37,184 nt of DNA from Clostridium chromiireducens (lineage in GTDB: Bacteria > Bacillota > Clostridia > Clostridiales > Clostridiaceae). The stretch lies in contig NZ_MZGT01000051.1 of assembly GCF_002029255.1 (NCBI RefSeq), forward strand, positions 1-37,184, in the 5' to 3' direction. A program made the position numbers and the translations under genes. This document shows positions 7,680-16,446 of the stretch, one piece after another. Within the stretch, counting starts at the first letter, position 1; each line of letters opens with the position of its first letter. Under the pieces are notes generated by a model. It made no database searches. It saw nothing but the letters and a program-made list of their open reading frames with translations, and had not been told where the DNA came from.

Positions 7680-7853
7680 ATAATTAATAAATATGAACAA
7701 CAATTAGAAGATGGGTCACTATTTAGAAAAGGCGAAAGCGTTCAATGGTTTTGTACTAATTGTGGGTATATTTATGAAGGAAAAGAAGATACTAAGATTT
7801 GTCCGGTTTGTGAACATCCCCAAGGTTATTTCACGGTTTTTACAGAATTATAG
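7680..7853 (+). pseudogene. Remnant of a rubrerythrin: C-terminal rubredoxin-like domain only
   Basis: In the frame of codons starting at 7680 the DNA encodes NKYEQQLEDGSLFRKGES, then VQWFCTNCGYIYEGKEDTKI, then CPVCEHPQGYFTVFTEL and a TAG stop. This is the two-CxxC iron-binding rubredoxin-like tail found at the end of rubrerythrins, with the typical HPQGYF ending. The N-terminal four-helix diiron domain is missing. There is no ATG, GTG or TTG in the frame before the domain; only ATA 7680 and ATT 7683 stand at a plausible distance from AAAAGGA (7665-7671). It is in the same frame as the preceding membrane protease, separated by two stops. A pseudogene is most likely; a tiny protein from a rare start codon is possible. 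Confidence 0.8.
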
Positions 7854-7964
7854 AATAAAAAAATGTATAACCAATTTATTTTTAAATATTTTGAGAAATA
7901 GTTTTTGGTTAAATACATTTATTATTTAATATGACAATTAATGTATAAAAAATTCGAAAGTGGC

Positions 7965-7988
7965 CATACTCCTGAATAAGGAGTGATG
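7965..7988 (+). promoter_or_regulatory. Hairpin that covers the bofC ribosome binding site
   Basis: ACTCCT (7968-7973) pairs with AGGAGT (7979-7984) across a GAATA loop. CAT (7965-7967) can extend to ATG (7986-7988) past a bulged G. The right arm contains the Shine-Dalgarno AAGGAG of the next gene. Confidence 0.6.
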
Positions 7989-7991
7989 ATT

Positions 7992-8567
7992 ATGGTAAAT
8001 AAGAAAAAGTTGTTCATAGGTATGACAATGGTATTAGCACTTATATTTTTTATAACTTACTATTTGTCAGATAAATATATAACAAATAAAAATGCTAGAA
8101 ACAATGCAGTAACAGCTAGTGAAATAAATAAAAACAACGAATTAAGTGATAATACCAAAATTTACTTATTTTCTGGAGAGACAAAAGAAAAGGAATTAAC
8201 TTTAGCTGAATTGAAGAAAGAGTTGAATATTAATAAGAATTTATCAGCAGCAGAATTGTCAAAAGCATTAAAAGAAAAAGGATACGTTTTAGAAATACAA
8301 GCTAATGGCGAAATGACATATAAAAAAGATCTTTCTAAGGTTGTAAAGCCTAATAAGTATTATATAGGAGAAAAGGATGGATATCTTGCTATATATAAAA
8401 CTGATAATGATGGAACATTATTAATTGAAAAGAAAGAGGATGTTTATTCAGATAACAAAAAGGTAGATAATTTGAGAGAACTTGATAAAGATAAAATTAA
8501 AAATTTTGAACTTGAATTTGATACAAAAGATGACGCTGAAGAGAGTTTGTCAGAATTTTTATCATAA
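7992..8567 (+). CDS. bofC: BofC-like membrane-anchored protein
   Basis: The 191-residue protein has an N-terminal membrane anchor (KKLFIGMTMVLALIFFITYY) and an extracytoplasmic part. The C-terminal half, from KYYIGEKDGYLAIY to KNFELEFDTKDDAEESLSEF, fits the BofC C-terminal domain. In Bacillus, BofC is a forespore-secreted inhibitor of the SpoIVB protease in the sigma-K checkpoint. The gene lies immediately before ruvA, where bofC also lies in B. subtilis, which supports the call. Lys/Glu-rich middle residues 70-110 (LTLAELKKELNINKNLSAAE) are probably helical. GTG 7983 and ATG 7986 are upstream in frame, but AAGGAG at 7978-7983 fits ATG 7992. Sequence similarity is modest, so the exact role is uncertain. 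Confidence 0.65.
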   Translation: MVNKKKLFIGMTMVLALIFFITYYLSDKYITNKNARNNAVTASEINKNNELSDNTKIYLFSGETKEKELTLAELKKELNINKNLSAAELSKALKEKGYVLEIQANGEMTYKKDLSKVVKPNKYYIGEKDGYLAIYKTDNDGTLLIEKKEDVYSDNKKVDNLRELDKDKIKNFELEFDTKDDAEESLSEFLS

Positions 8568-8608
8568 ATTATTCATTAAATTAATAAATTTTGATATGAA
8601 TTTGAAAG

Positions 8609-8645
8609 AAGGTATGGAAGAAGTTAATCTTTCCATGCCTTTTTT
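8609..8645 (+). terminator. Intrinsic terminator after bofC-like gene
   Basis: AAGGTATGGAA (8609-8619) pairs with TTCCATGCCTT (8631-8641) with one G-U pair and is followed by a T run to 8645. Confidence 0.85.
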
Positions 8646-8698
8646 ATTGGAAATAATATCTATCAATTACTAATGGAGGTCATAATTTAAATACATTA

Positions 8699-8727
8699 TT
8701 GAAAGATTTCGACGAAAATGATAAAGT
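8699..8727 (+). promoter_or_regulatory. Possible promoter for ruvA
   Basis: TTGAAA (8699-8704), 17 bp, TAAAGT (8722-8727). It lies downstream of the bofC terminator and about 105 nt before the ruvA ATG. The -10 is only a 4 of 6 match. Confidence 0.4.
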
Positions 8728-8831
8728 ATAAGTTAGACTTATTTAATGTAGAGACTTGAATTTTAGGTGGTTTTATGTAAAAATTTGAATTCAATATGTT
8801 TTATTTGTATAACAAAGTCGGAGGAATATAA

Positions 8832-9428
8832 ATGTACGAATATATAAAAGGTAAGTATATAGGTATTAGCAAGGATTATATTATAGTTGAAAATAGTGGT
8901 ATTGGTTATAAAATATTTACCTCTGGTGCTACTATGTCATGTATGCCAAAATGTGGCGAAGAAATCATGGTTTATCTTGAGCAAATTGTAAGAGAAGATT
9001 TCATTGGATTGTATGGATTTGATTCGAAAGAAGAATTGGATATGTTCAAATTACTCCTAACAGTTAATGGAGTTGGACCAAAAGCAGCTTTATCTTTATT
9101 GTCAATAAGTAGAGTAAATAACTTGAAGTATGCTATAATGACAGGTGATGAAAAACATATATGCAGAGGTATCGGAATCGGTAAGAAAACGGCAGCTAGA
9201 ATTATTCTGGAACTTAAAGATAAACTAAAACCAGACGAATTACTAGATGATAGCATGGAAGTGGATAAAATAGAAAACGGAAATATCATGTCAGTATCAG
9301 AAGCATTAAGTGCATTACTTGCTTTAGGTTATAGTGAAAAGGAGGCAGATGCAGCACTTAAGAAGGTAGATAAGAATGATAGTGTAGAAAATATAATAAA
9401 GAATGCATTAAAAGCGCTAATGGGATAA
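8832..9428 (+). CDS. ruvA: Holliday junction branch migration protein RuvA
   Basis: The 198-residue protein is normal RuvA length. The N-terminal OB-fold runs from MYEYIKGKYIGISKDYIIVENSGIGY to EDFIGLYGF. Two helix-hairpin-helix elements follow (LLTVNGVGPKAALSLL at about 74-89 and CRGIGIGKKTAARIILELKDKL at about 111-131). The C-terminal RuvB-contacting domain (SEALSALLALGYSEKEADAALKKV) is intact after a flexible acidic linker. RuvA tetramers hold the four-way junction while RuvB drives branch migration. The ATG has GGAGG 8 nt upstream. It is followed by ruvB at close spacing, forming an operon. Confidence 0.97.
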   Translation: MYEYIKGKYIGISKDYIIVENSGIGYKIFTSGATMSCMPKCGEEIMVYLEQIVREDFIGLYGFDSKEELDMFKLLLTVNGVGPKAALSLLSISRVNNLKYAIMTGDEKHICRGIGIGKKTAARIILELKDKLKPDELLDDSMEVDKIENGNIMSVSEALSALLALGYSEKEADAALKKVDKNDSVENIIKNALKALMG

Positions 9429-9493
9429 AATCATTAGTTAATATATTAATTAAGGATTGAATATGTATGTTTTATGAAAAGGGGGAGGTTTGT

Positions 9494-10534
9494 ATGGAAA
9501 GAATAGTTAATCCATCTGAATCGCAGGAAGACTCTAATTCGGAGCTTAGTTTAAGACCTCAAAAAATAAATGAGTATATAGGACAAGACAAAGTAAAAGA
9601 AAGATTGGATATTTTTATTAAAGCTGCAAAAAATCGAAAAGAAGCTTTAGATCATGCGCTGCTATATGGACCGCCAGGTCTGGGGAAAACTACATTGGCT
9701 AATATTATTGCGAAAGAAATGAGCGGAGATTTAAAAATAACTTCAGGACCTGCCATAGAGAGAGCAGGAGATTTAGCGGCCATCTTGACTACTTTAAAAG
9801 ATTATGATGTTTTATTTATTGATGAAATTCATAGATTAAATAGAACGGTTGAAGAAATTTTATATCCAGCAATGGAGGATTATGCATTAGATATTGTTAT
9901 AGGAAAAGGTGCAGCAGCTAAGTCTATCAGGATTGATTTACCTAAATTTACTCTAATAGGTGCAACAACTAGAATTGGAATGTTAACTTCGCCATTAAGA
10001 GACCGGTTTGGTGTTCTTTGTGCAATGGAATACTACACCGATGATGAACTTAAAGAAATAGTAATAAGAAGTGCAGCAGTTTTTGGATGTGCGATTACAG
10101 ATGAAGGTGCTCTCGAGATTGCAAGGAGGTCTAGAGGAACTCCAAGAATAGCTAATAGATTATTAAAAAGGGTTAGGGATTATTCAGAAGTAAAAGCTAA
10201 CAAACTAATATCATTAAAGGAAGCAAAGGCCGCTTTGGAATTATTAGAAGTTGACAATCAAGGCTTTGATAGAGTCGATAATAAAATACTAGAAGCGATT
10301 ATTGACAACTTTAATGGGGGGCCTGTTGGAATTGAAACTCTCTCATATTTTATTGGGGAAGAGCTAGGAACGATAGAAGATGTTTATGAGCCATACTTAT
10401 TGCAGCAAGGTTTTATAATAAGAACACCAAGAGGCAGAATTGCTAGTGAAAAAGCGTATAAACATCTCGGAAGAGTTAATACTTCTAGAAAAAGAGATAA
10501 TAAAATACAAGGAAGTTTCTTTGATAATAAATAA
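9494..10534 (+). CDS. ruvB: Holliday junction DNA helicase RuvB (AAA+ ATPase)
   Basis: The protein is 346 residues from the start chosen here. It has Walker [10 protein letters not shown] at about 59-67, Walker B DEIHRL, sensor 1 GATTR, arginine-finger region SPLRDRFG, and a C-terminal winged-helix domain with [16 protein letters not shown]. As a hexamer it pumps DNA through the RuvA-bound junction in recombinational repair. An in-frame ATG exists at 9467, but the strong GGGGGAGG at 9480-9487 is spaced for ATG 9494, and the family starts with MERIV-like sequences. It lies 65 nt after ruvA; queA follows. Confidence 0.97.
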   Translation: MERIVNPSESQEDSNSELSLRPQKINEYIGQDKVKERLDIFIKAAKNRKEALDHALLYGPPGLGKTTLANIIAKEMSGDLKITSGPAIERAGDLAAILTTLKDYDVLFIDEIHRLNRTVEEILYPAMEDYALDIVIGKGAAAKSIRIDLPKFTLIGATTRIGMLTSPLRDRFGVLCAMEYYTDDELKEIVIRSAAVFGCAITDEGALEIARRSRGTPRIANRLLKRVRDYSEVKANKLISLKEAKAALELLEVDNQGFDRVDNKILEAIIDNFNGGPVGIETLSYFIGEELGTIEDVYEPYLLQQGFIIRTPRGRIASEKAYKHLGRVNTSRKRDNKIQGSFFDNK

Positions 10535-10585
10535 AAAATTATTAGGAGCATTTGCTTAGTTGAAAATGACATTAGATAATGCTCG

Positions 10586-10617
10586 GAATTTAAGAATTTA
10601 AGAATTTAAGAATTTAA
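10586..10617. repeat. Four perfect tandem copies of an 8-bp unit (GAATTTAA)
   Basis: GAATTTAA repeats without change at 10586, 10594, 10602 and 10610, ending 30 bp before the queA ATG and about 15 bp before its ribosome binding site. It is a short microsatellite between ruvB and queA that could vary in copy number. Confidence 0.9.
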
Positions 10618-10647
10618 GGTAACATGTAGTTAGGAGAAGATAAATAA

Positions 10648-11673
10648 ATGGATGTAAAAGATTTTGATTTTTATTTACCAGAGGAGTTAATAGCTCAACA
10701 TCCTTTAGAACAAAGAGATGCGTCTAGGCTTATGGTCTTAGATAAAAAAACAGGTGAAATTCTGCATAAAAGATTTCATGATGTTTTAGAATATCTAAAT
10801 AAAGGAGATACTTTAGTACTGAATAACACTAGGGTAATGCCCGCAAGGTTAATTGGTGAAAAAGAAGGTACAGGTGGGAAAATAGAATTCCTCTTACTTA
10901 GAAGAATTGAAAAAGATAAGTGGGAGTGCTTGGCGAAGCCAGGTAAGTCAGCGAGAGTAGGCAGAAAGTTTACTTTTGGAGAAGGAAAATTAAAAGCTGA
11001 AGTAATCGAGGTAAAAGAGGATGGAAATAGGATTGTTGAATTTTTCTATGAAGGAATTTTTGAAGAAGTATTAGATTCTCTTGGGGAGATGCCGCTGCCG
11101 CCATATATTCATGAGAGGTTAGATGATAGGGAAAGATATCAAACAGTATACTCTAAAGAAACAGGTTCAGCAGCAGCCCCGACAGCAGGACTACATTTTA
11201 CCAAAGAATTATTACACGAGATAAAAGAAAGAGGAATAAATGTAGTTTACTTAACTTTACATGTTGGGCTTGGAACATTTAGACCTGTAAAAGTTGAATC
11301 TCTTGAAGAGCATGAAATGCATTCGGAATTTTATATGCTCTCAAAGGAGAGTGCTGACATAATAAATGAAACAAAGAAGAGAGGAAATTCAGTGATTTCT
11401 GTTGGAACTACTTCTACTAGAACTTTAGAAACAATTGGTGATGAAAACGGCTTTGTAAAAGAGCAAAGTGGGTGGACTAATATTTTTATATACCCAGGAT
11501 ATAAGTTCAAAGTGGTTGATAAATTAATTACAAACTTCCATTTACCTGAGTCAACATTGATAATGCTTGTTTCGACATTGGCTGGAAGAGATAATGTTAT
11601 GAATGCATACAAAGAAGCAGTAAATGAAAGCTATAGATTTTTTTCATTTGGGGATGCGATGTTTATCAAATAA
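10648..11673 (+). CDS. queA: S-adenosylmethionine:tRNA ribosyltransferase-isomerase QueA
   Basis: The 341-residue protein is full length. Family signatures seen are [21 protein letters not shown] at the N-terminus, [14 protein letters not shown], the [13 protein letters not shown] segment, the highly conserved [13 protein letters not shown] (about residues 173-185), [10 protein letters not shown] and the C-terminal [13 protein letters not shown]. QueA moves the ribosyl part of SAM to preQ1 already in the anticodon of tRNAs with GUN, giving epoxyqueuosine. The adjacent tgt inserts the preQ1, so the pair carries two consecutive steps. An AGGAG site precedes the ATG. Confidence 0.97.
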   Translation: MDVKDFDFYLPEELIAQHPLEQRDASRLMVLDKKTGEILHKRFHDVLEYLNKGDTLVLNNTRVMPARLIGEKEGTGGKIEFLLLRRIEKDKWECLAKPGKSARVGRKFTFGEGKLKAEVIEVKEDGNRIVEFFYEGIFEEVLDSLGEMPLPPYIHERLDDRERYQTVYSKETGSAAAPTAGLHFTKELLHEIKERGINVVYLTLHVGLGTFRPVKVESLEEHEMHSEFYMLSKESADIINETKKRGNSVISVGTTSTRTLETIGDENGFVKEQSGWTNIFIYPGYKFKVVDKLITNFHLPESTLIMLVSTLAGRDNVMNAYKEAVNESYRFFSFGDAMFIK

Positions 11674-11787
11674 TTTTAGAAATTCTAAAAGAATTCCATC
11701 ATTCGTTGTTGAATATCAAATTTATACTGTTAATTAATTACGCTGATGAGGTGACATTAATCAAGCGTTTAAAATAAAAAATATTAA

Positions 11788-12939
<1,152 letters not shown>

Positions 12940-13038
12940 TATAATAATCTATATTGATAAATAATTGTATAATCTCACAAATTTGATTTTTTTAGTGGGT
13001 AGTAATTAGTGAAAATAGACTATGAAGACAGGTCTATA

Positions 13039-13067
13039 TTGACATTAAACATAAAGGAATGTAAACT
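13039..13067 (+). promoter_or_regulatory. Promoter in front of yajC
   Basis: A consensus TTGACA (13039-13044), 17 bp, TAAACT (13062-13067), about 60 nt before the yajC start. A 5-6 bp inverted repeat TAGAC/GTCTA (13016-13036) abuts the -35. Confidence 0.55.
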
Positions 13068-13128
13068 ACTTATCATGGAATAGAAAAATTATCTAAAATG
13101 AAAGAGTTAACGGGAAGGGATGAAAAAT

Positions 13129-13407
13129 ATGGATAATATATCAGTATTGCTTTTCAATGTATTACCTTTTGTTCTTGTATTTGTAATATTTTATTTTCTA
13201 GTTATATTACCTGAAAAAAAGAGAAAAAAGAAATACCAAGGTATGCTTGATGAGTTAAAAGTGAATGATCAAGTTATGACAAGGGGTGGAATTGTAGGTA
13301 AGATTGCACATATAGATGATAAAGGTATTACTATCGAGACGAGTGCAGCTAAAACTAGAATTAAGCTAGATAAGAGTGGAATATCTCAGAAAATAAAGGC
13401 AGATTAA
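13129..13407 (+). CDS. yajC: Preprotein translocase accessory subunit YajC
   Basis: The 92-residue protein has a single N-terminal transmembrane helix (LLFNVLPFVLVFVIFYFLVI) followed by the YajC signature LPEKKRKKKYQGMLDELKVNDQVMTRGGIVGKIAHI. It is part of the SecDF-YajC complex that supports Sec export. Its place between tgt and secDF is the usual one. An ATG at 13120 is directly against GGGAAGGG (no spacing); ATG 13129 has a 9-nt spacer, so I chose the latter. It probably forms a short operon with the next membrane protein gene. Confidence 0.92.
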   Translation: MDNISVLLFNVLPFVLVFVIFYFLVILPEKKRKKKYQGMLDELKVNDQVMTRGGIVGKIAHIDDKGITIETSAAKTRIKLDKSGISQKIKAD

Positions 13408-13460
13408 TCATAATACCCTTTAATGCCTCATAAAATGAAGTGTTGGGGGGTGTTATTTTA

Positions 13461-13829
13461 ATGGAAAATAGTAAGTATTTTAGATCTGTCGTAAAGGGTA
13501 CTTTAGGAACATTAATTTTTAGCTTTATAGGCATTACTGTTCTATCATTATTGATGACTAAATTAGTATTTAGTAAAGGTGTTTTTAATATGATATATGT
13601 AATAATATCTTTATGTAGTCTAAGTTTAGGTGCAATAATAGGAGCTAAAAAAAATGAATCTAAAGGATGGCTTGTAGGGTTTGGAGTAGCACTAGCATAC
13701 TATTTGGTATTATTCATACTATCTAGTAGTTTTAGTGGAGAGCTAACTTTTAAACTTTTTGATTTTGCTAAATTAGCCATCGCATTGGCTGTAGGTACTC
13801 TTGCGGGAATGCTCGGGATAAATTTGTAA
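13461..13829 (+). CDS. YrzE-like membrane protein (TIGR04086 family)
   Basis: The 122-residue protein has four predicted membrane spans: GTLGTLIFSFIGITVLSLLM, MIYVIISLCSLSLGAIIGA, WLVGFGVALAYYLVLFIL and LAIALAVGTLAGMLGI. The pattern of a small four-helix protein with SLGAIIGAKKNESKGWLVG next to yajC is that of the TIGR04086 family. The function is unknown. The longest frame starts at GTG 13440, but GGGGGGTG at 13445-13452 points to ATG 13461. Confidence 0.8.
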   Translation: MENSKYFRSVVKGTLGTLIFSFIGITVLSLLMTKLVFSKGVFNMIYVIISLCSLSLGAIIGAKKNESKGWLVGFGVALAYYLVLFILSSSFSGELTFKLFDFAKLAIALAVGTLAGMLGINL

Positions 13830-13943
13830 TGTACTTTGATTTTTTGATTAACCTAAGTGATTAAAAGTAGCTGTACATATGTGAAGAGATATCAAGAAAA
13901 GTTAATCGGATGATGTAGTTATAGCGGCAAATCAATAAAAAAC

Positions 13944-13972
13944 TTTATTAAGAAAATATAGTGTGCTATAAT
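13944..13972 (+). promoter_or_regulatory. Extended -10 promoter for secDF
   Basis: TGCTATAAT (13964-13972) is a perfect extended -10 element. The -35 region (TTTATT at 13944-13949) is poor, as is common for this class. The predicted start near 13980 gives a leader of about 200 nt that includes the 14003-14065 stem-loop. Confidence 0.6.
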
Positions 13973-14000
13973 GAAAAATGTGTAACATATGATTGAAATA

Positions 14001-14067
14001 ATATTTAAAATTAAGAAGTAATGAGCCTCTTTATTACAAAGAGATTTATGTTCTTAATTTTAAATGT
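14001..14067 (+). promoter_or_regulatory. Long stem-loop in the secD leader, attenuator-like
   Basis: ATTTAAAATTAAGAA (14003-14017) is perfectly complementary to TTCTTAATTTTAAAT (14051-14065). Inside, CTCTTT (14027-14032) pairs with AAAGAG (14038-14043) around an ATTAC loop. A T-rich tract (TGTTTTGGTGTTTT) follows. It lies between the secD promoter and the secD ribosome site, so it may be a conditional terminator or an mRNA stabiliser. The rest of the 13830-14183 gap shows no gene. Confidence 0.65.
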
Positions 14068-14183
14068 TTTGGTGTTTTACATAATATCTGAAAAGCTTAT
14101 TAAAATTAATATTCAAACTTTTACTTAAAAAGATTTTGGGAATACTAATTAAGAAAAGACAGAATACGTAGAGGGGGATTAAG

Positions 14184-15449
14184 ATGAAAAGGAAAAGCAA
14201 AAGTTCAGCATTATTTATATTTATTATTGCTGTAATTGGATTTTTAGCTTTTGCAGGATTTAAAGGATTTGTTCTAGGAGGATGGGAATTTAAATCATTT
14301 GATAAAGTAATAAACAGAGGACTTGATTTACAAGGTGGAGTTTCTGTACTTATGGAAATTCAACAAGATAAAGTAACAAGAGAAGAATTAGATAGTACGA
14401 AAGAACATTTATCTCTAAGAGCAAATAAGCTTGGAGTTGCGGAAACAATAGTAACAACTGAAGGCGAAAAGAGAGTAAGAATAGATGTTCCTGGAATGAC
14501 AAATTCTAAAGAAATTGTAGATAGCTTAAAGCAATCTGGTAATCTTGCGTTCAAGGGACCTAATGGAGAAGAAATTTTAACAGGAAAAGATATAAAGAAA
14601 GCTACTGCCCAAATGAATCAACAAGGTGGAGGATATGAAGTAGGTTTACAATTAAACGATGAGGGAACTCAAAAATTTGCAGAGGCAACAGGAAAGTATG
14701 TTGGACAAAAGATTTCAATTTATCTTGATGATGAGATGATATCAGATCCAGTTGTAAATACACAAATTACTGGTGGGGTAGCTAGTATTGAAACTCATGG
14801 TACATTAGAAGAAAATAAGAAGTTAGCAGGAATGATCAACTCAGGTGCACTTCCACTACCTGTAAAAGCGGTTTCAGTTACTAATGTAGGAGCAGAACTT
14901 GGTGTTACAGCATTCCCGAATTCAGTTAAAGCTGGAATTATAGGTGTTGGTTTAGTTTTCTTTTTTATGTTATTTAACTATAGACTTCAAGGATTAATGG
15001 CAAATATTGCATTAACTTTATATATAGTACTTACACTTTTAGTATTTGTAGAAGTTGGTGTTACTTTAACACTTCCAGGTATTGCAGCATTCTTACTTAC
15101 TATTGGTGTCGCAGTTGATGCGAACATTTTGACATTTGAGAGAACTAAGGAAGAATTAAAGAAGGGGTATACTATTAAAGCAGCTGTTAAAAAAGGTTCA
15201 GAAAATGCGTTGTCTTCAATAGTAGATTCAAACGTAACAACGTTACTTGCATCATTAATTCTGTATTTTATTGGATCAGGACCAGTTAAGGGGTTTGCAA
15301 TTACTCTTATGATAGGTATAATCATAAGTTTATTCACTGGTCTATTTGTGACGAAAGTACTTGTTAGCTTAGGAGTAGAGATCGGTTTCATCAATAAATT
15401 ATCACACTTTGGAGTAAGTAAAATAAAGGGGGATGAAAAACATGCTTAA
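14184..15449 (+). CDS. secD: Protein translocase subunit SecD
   Basis: The 421-residue SecD has TM1 at residues 9-29, the RND-like signature GLDLQGGVSVLMEI just after it, a shortened P1 periplasmic-type domain, and five further spans at the C-terminus. TM4 carries IGVAVDANILTFERTKEEL, the proton-relay Asp region. With SecF it uses the proton motive force to pull substrate through SecYEG. The ATG has GAGGGGGAT. secF overlaps the end of secD by 8 nt, showing translational coupling. A ~200-nt leader with a long stem-loop precedes it. Confidence 0.97.
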   Translation: MKRKSKSSALFIFIIAVIGFLAFAGFKGFVLGGWEFKSFDKVINRGLDLQGGVSVLMEIQQDKVTREELDSTKEHLSLRANKLGVAETIVTTEGEKRVRIDVPGMTNSKEIVDSLKQSGNLAFKGPNGEEILTGKDIKKATAQMNQQGGGYEVGLQLNDEGTQKFAEATGKYVGQKISIYLDDEMISDPVVNTQITGGVASIETHGTLEENKKLAGMINSGALPLPVKAVSVTNVGAELGVTAFPNSVKAGIIGVGLVFFFMLFNYRLQGLMANIALTLYIVLTLLVFVEVGVTLTLPGIAAFLLTIGVAVDANILTFERTKEELKKGYTIKAAVKKGSENALSSIVDSNVTTLLASLILYFIGSGPVKGFAITLMIGIIISLFTGLFVTKVLVSLGVEIGFINKLSHFGVSKIKGDEKHA

Positions 15450-16317
15450 GATAATGGAAAAGACAAAACTATGGTTTTCAATTTCCCTAATAATTATTGT
15501 AATTGGAATGGGATTCTTAATGGTTAGAGGATTAAATTTCGGAATTGACTTTAAAGGCGGTACAGAAGTAGTTATTCAATTAAATGAAAATATTAAAAAA
15601 GAAGATGCTGACGCAATAGTTAAAACTTATTCACCAGATGCGGTTACTAATACATCAGATAATAATAAGTATGAAATAAAGTCAGCAGATCTTGATAGTG
15701 ATAAGTTAGCTTCAATTATTAAAGATTTGAAGAATAAATACCAATTAGATGATAAAGCGCTTGTTTCTCAAGATGAAATAGGTTCAACGGTTGGTGAAGA
15801 ATTAACTAAAAATTCGATTACTGCATTGTTGGCAGCTTTCGGTGTAATGCTTGTATATATTGCTATTAGATTTGAGTTTAAGTTTGGAGTAGCAGCCATA
15901 GCAGCTACGATTCATGATATATTGGTAACTCTTTCCGTTTACTCAATATTTTATATTCCAGTAAATACTCCTTTTGTTGCAGCAATGCTAACAATTGTAG
16001 GATATTCTATGTGCGATACAATTGTTATTTTTGATAGAATAAGAGAAAATACAAAAATAATGAGAAGGGCAAAATCGATTGAAATAGCTGATGTTAGTTT
16101 AACTGAAACTATTAAAAGATCCATTTATACATCTGCAGCAACAGTTGTTACTATTATTGCAATGAATTTTCTAGTACCATCTGTTCAAGCTTTTACAATA
16201 CCGTTAATCGTTGGTATTATAAGTGGTGCTTATTCATCAATTTGTATAGCTTCTCCTATATGGGTATATCTAAAAAATAAAGTTGGAAATAAAAACGGAA
16301 AATTACAAAGAGCTTAA
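15442..16317 (+). CDS. secF: Protein translocase subunit SecF
   Basis: The 291-residue protein has TM1 (KLWFSISLIIIVIGMGFLMV), then RGLNFGIDFKGGTEVVIQL, the SecF counterpart of the SecD signature, a small outer domain, and five C-terminal spans with MLTIVGYSMCDTIVIFDRIREN as the conserved TM4 motif. It forms the SecD-SecF heterodimer. The frame is open from ATG 15433, which touches the GGGGG site; ATG 15442, which overlaps the secD stop (ATGCTTAA), has proper spacing and is preferred. A strong terminator ends the unit. Confidence 0.96.
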   Translation: MLKIMEKTKLWFSISLIIIVIGMGFLMVRGLNFGIDFKGGTEVVIQLNENIKKEDADAIVKTYSPDAVTNTSDNNKYEIKSADLDSDKLASIIKDLKNKYQLDDKALVSQDEIGSTVGEELTKNSITALLAAFGVMLVYIAIRFEFKFGVAAIAATIHDILVTLSVYSIFYIPVNTPFVAAMLTIVGYSMCDTIVIFDRIRENTKIMRRAKSIEIADVSLTETIKRSIYTSAATVVTIIAMNFLVPSVQAFTIPLIVGIISGAYSSICIASPIWVYLKNKVGNKNGKLQRA

Positions 16318-16334
16318 TTACTGGGAAAGATTAC

Positions 16335-16370
16335 AAAGCCTCCAGAACTTTGATGGAGGTTTTTTCTTTT
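16335..16370 (+). terminator. Intrinsic terminator after secDF
   Basis: CCTCCA (16339-16344) pairs with TGGAGG (16354-16359), flanked by AAAG and TTTTTT. Confidence 0.92.
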
Positions 16371-16383
16371 CTTAACAAAATAA

Positions 16384-16412
16384 TTGTAAATTTTCTTATA
16401 ATCATTTATAAT
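16384..16412 (+). promoter_or_regulatory. Promoter for the recJ-like gene and apt
   Basis: TTGTAA (16384-16389), 17 bp, TATAAT (16407-16412). It is the third copy in this window of the same TTGTAA-17-TATAAT promoter form. Confidence 0.7.
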
Positions 16413-16446
16413 ATAGGTGTTTTCTAATTTTATGGAGGAATAAACC

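Noticed and set aside
7711..7929. Open frame of 72 codons starting at ATG 7711
   Set aside because: The overlapping frame (codons from 7680) encodes a clear rubredoxin-like domain with two CxxC pairs; the 72-codon frame has no ribosome site and no recognisable domain.
8657..8731. Small ORF before ruvA ending in LKDFDENDKV
   Set aside because: The only possible start (TTG 8699) is 18 nt from the GGAGGT at 8675-8680, and the frame overlaps the likely ruvA promoter.
10545..10585. GAGCATT/AATGCTC inverted repeat after ruvB as a terminator
   Set aside because: The loop is long (about 27 nt) and no T run follows; it leads into the tandem GAATTTAA units instead.
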